From positions 62,001 to 126,000 of the forward strand of contig NZ_FOGU01000004.1 in the NCBI RefSeq assembly GCF_900111315.1: a stretch of DNA of 64,000 nt, written 5' to 3'. The notes beneath the pieces are model-generated. The model was not told where the DNA came from, did no database searches, and saw only the letters and a program-made list of their open reading frames with translations. Positions 63,747 through 64,000 of this stretch are shown in pieces. The translations under genes were made by a program, and so were the position numbers. The first letter of the stretch is position 1. The number at the start of each line of letters is the position of its first letter. This DNA is from Tranquillimonas rosea (GTDB lineage: Bacteria > Pseudomonadota > Alphaproteobacteria > Rhodobacterales > Rhodobacteraceae).

Positions 63747-64000
63747 CTGCATACTCCGCTGTCAGCTTAAAAATCACCTCGGCCTAAACCAGTAAGTCTG
63801 CCATTGGACCTAGATAGTCAACGATTCAGCGGAAGGCGACCGTCATCCATTCATATGGCGAGATGCTCGCGCATTAACTTTTCATTTGCAGGAAGCAGGA
63901 ACTTAGGCCCGCGAAGCAGTCATCCGTACTGAGCGCAGCGAACGGCAGCTCCCCGCCGTATCGATATGTGCGCGGCGCGGAATTTTGCAGTTTGGACTCG
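63747..64000. other. Region without a supported gene (right edge)
   Basis: No credible frame. A GCGCAGCGAACGGCAG motif at 63933-63948 repeats the one near the left edge of the window with one mismatch. Confidence 0.4.

Overview
The window is a piece of a high-GC alphaproteobacterial chromosome, almost certainly from the Rhodobacteraceae (Roseobacter/Rhodobacter group). The evidence is a trgA-trgB-cysK tellurite-resistance cluster, a complete-looking gene transfer agent (GTA) structural cluster of the RcGTA type next to cysE, a Shemin-pathway hemA with an FnrL-like box, acuI beside a BCCT transporter, an EcfG-type (GGAAC-N17-CGTT) promoter, and CG-rich codon use.

Layout. (1) 1-4657: the right part of an integrated element lying against the 3' end of a tRNA-Ser gene (4658-4747). 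It holds a P4-type integrase, an unknown protein, two small excisionase-like HTH proteins and a second, HTH/zinc-ribbon-fused tyrosine recombinase, all on the minus strand. (2) 4792-12356: a leftward string cfa-trgA-trgB-cysK-mscS-alaX-lipoprotein, then a photolyase, a class V aminotransferase, a BCCT carrier and acuI (to 18122). (3) 18276-35714: housekeeping and catabolic genes: a solute-binding protein, ispG and a RodZ-like gene, hemA, a peptidase/nucleoside hydrolase/GNAT operon, a CBS protein, selO, a DUF3179 protein, two overlapping cyclophilins, pgk, a class I aldolase and an AidB-like acyl-CoA dehydrogenase. Three convergent gene junctions carry copies of one intergenic repeat. (4) 35848-39687: an ftsB-like gene, a degenerate pyruvate-dehydrogenase E1 alpha/beta pair, cysE and a DksA/TraR-like gene. 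(5) 39695-53775: the GTA cluster, read leftward from g1 to g15, with a frameshifted large terminase and a notable leader (promoter, palindrome, intrinsic terminator, leader ORF). (6) 54016-57317: rnd, purN, purM, a small secreted protein and a CAU tRNA. (7) 57526-62347: an EcfG-type promoter followed by a HisA-like protein without catalytic aspartates, a Crp/Fnr regulator, a double-domain KaiC and an HWE/HisKA_2 kinase; no kaiB is seen. (8) 62500-64000: an abrupt drop in GC and a HEPN-domain gene, probably acquired DNA.

The points I find most worth following are the GTA leader attenuator together with the broken terminase, the E1-like pair that has lost the lipoyl lysine and the catalytic glutamate, the KaiC/HWE/HisA-like stress module, the two-recombinase island, and the repeat shared by convergent gene ends. 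All calls are from reading the sequence; no database search was run.
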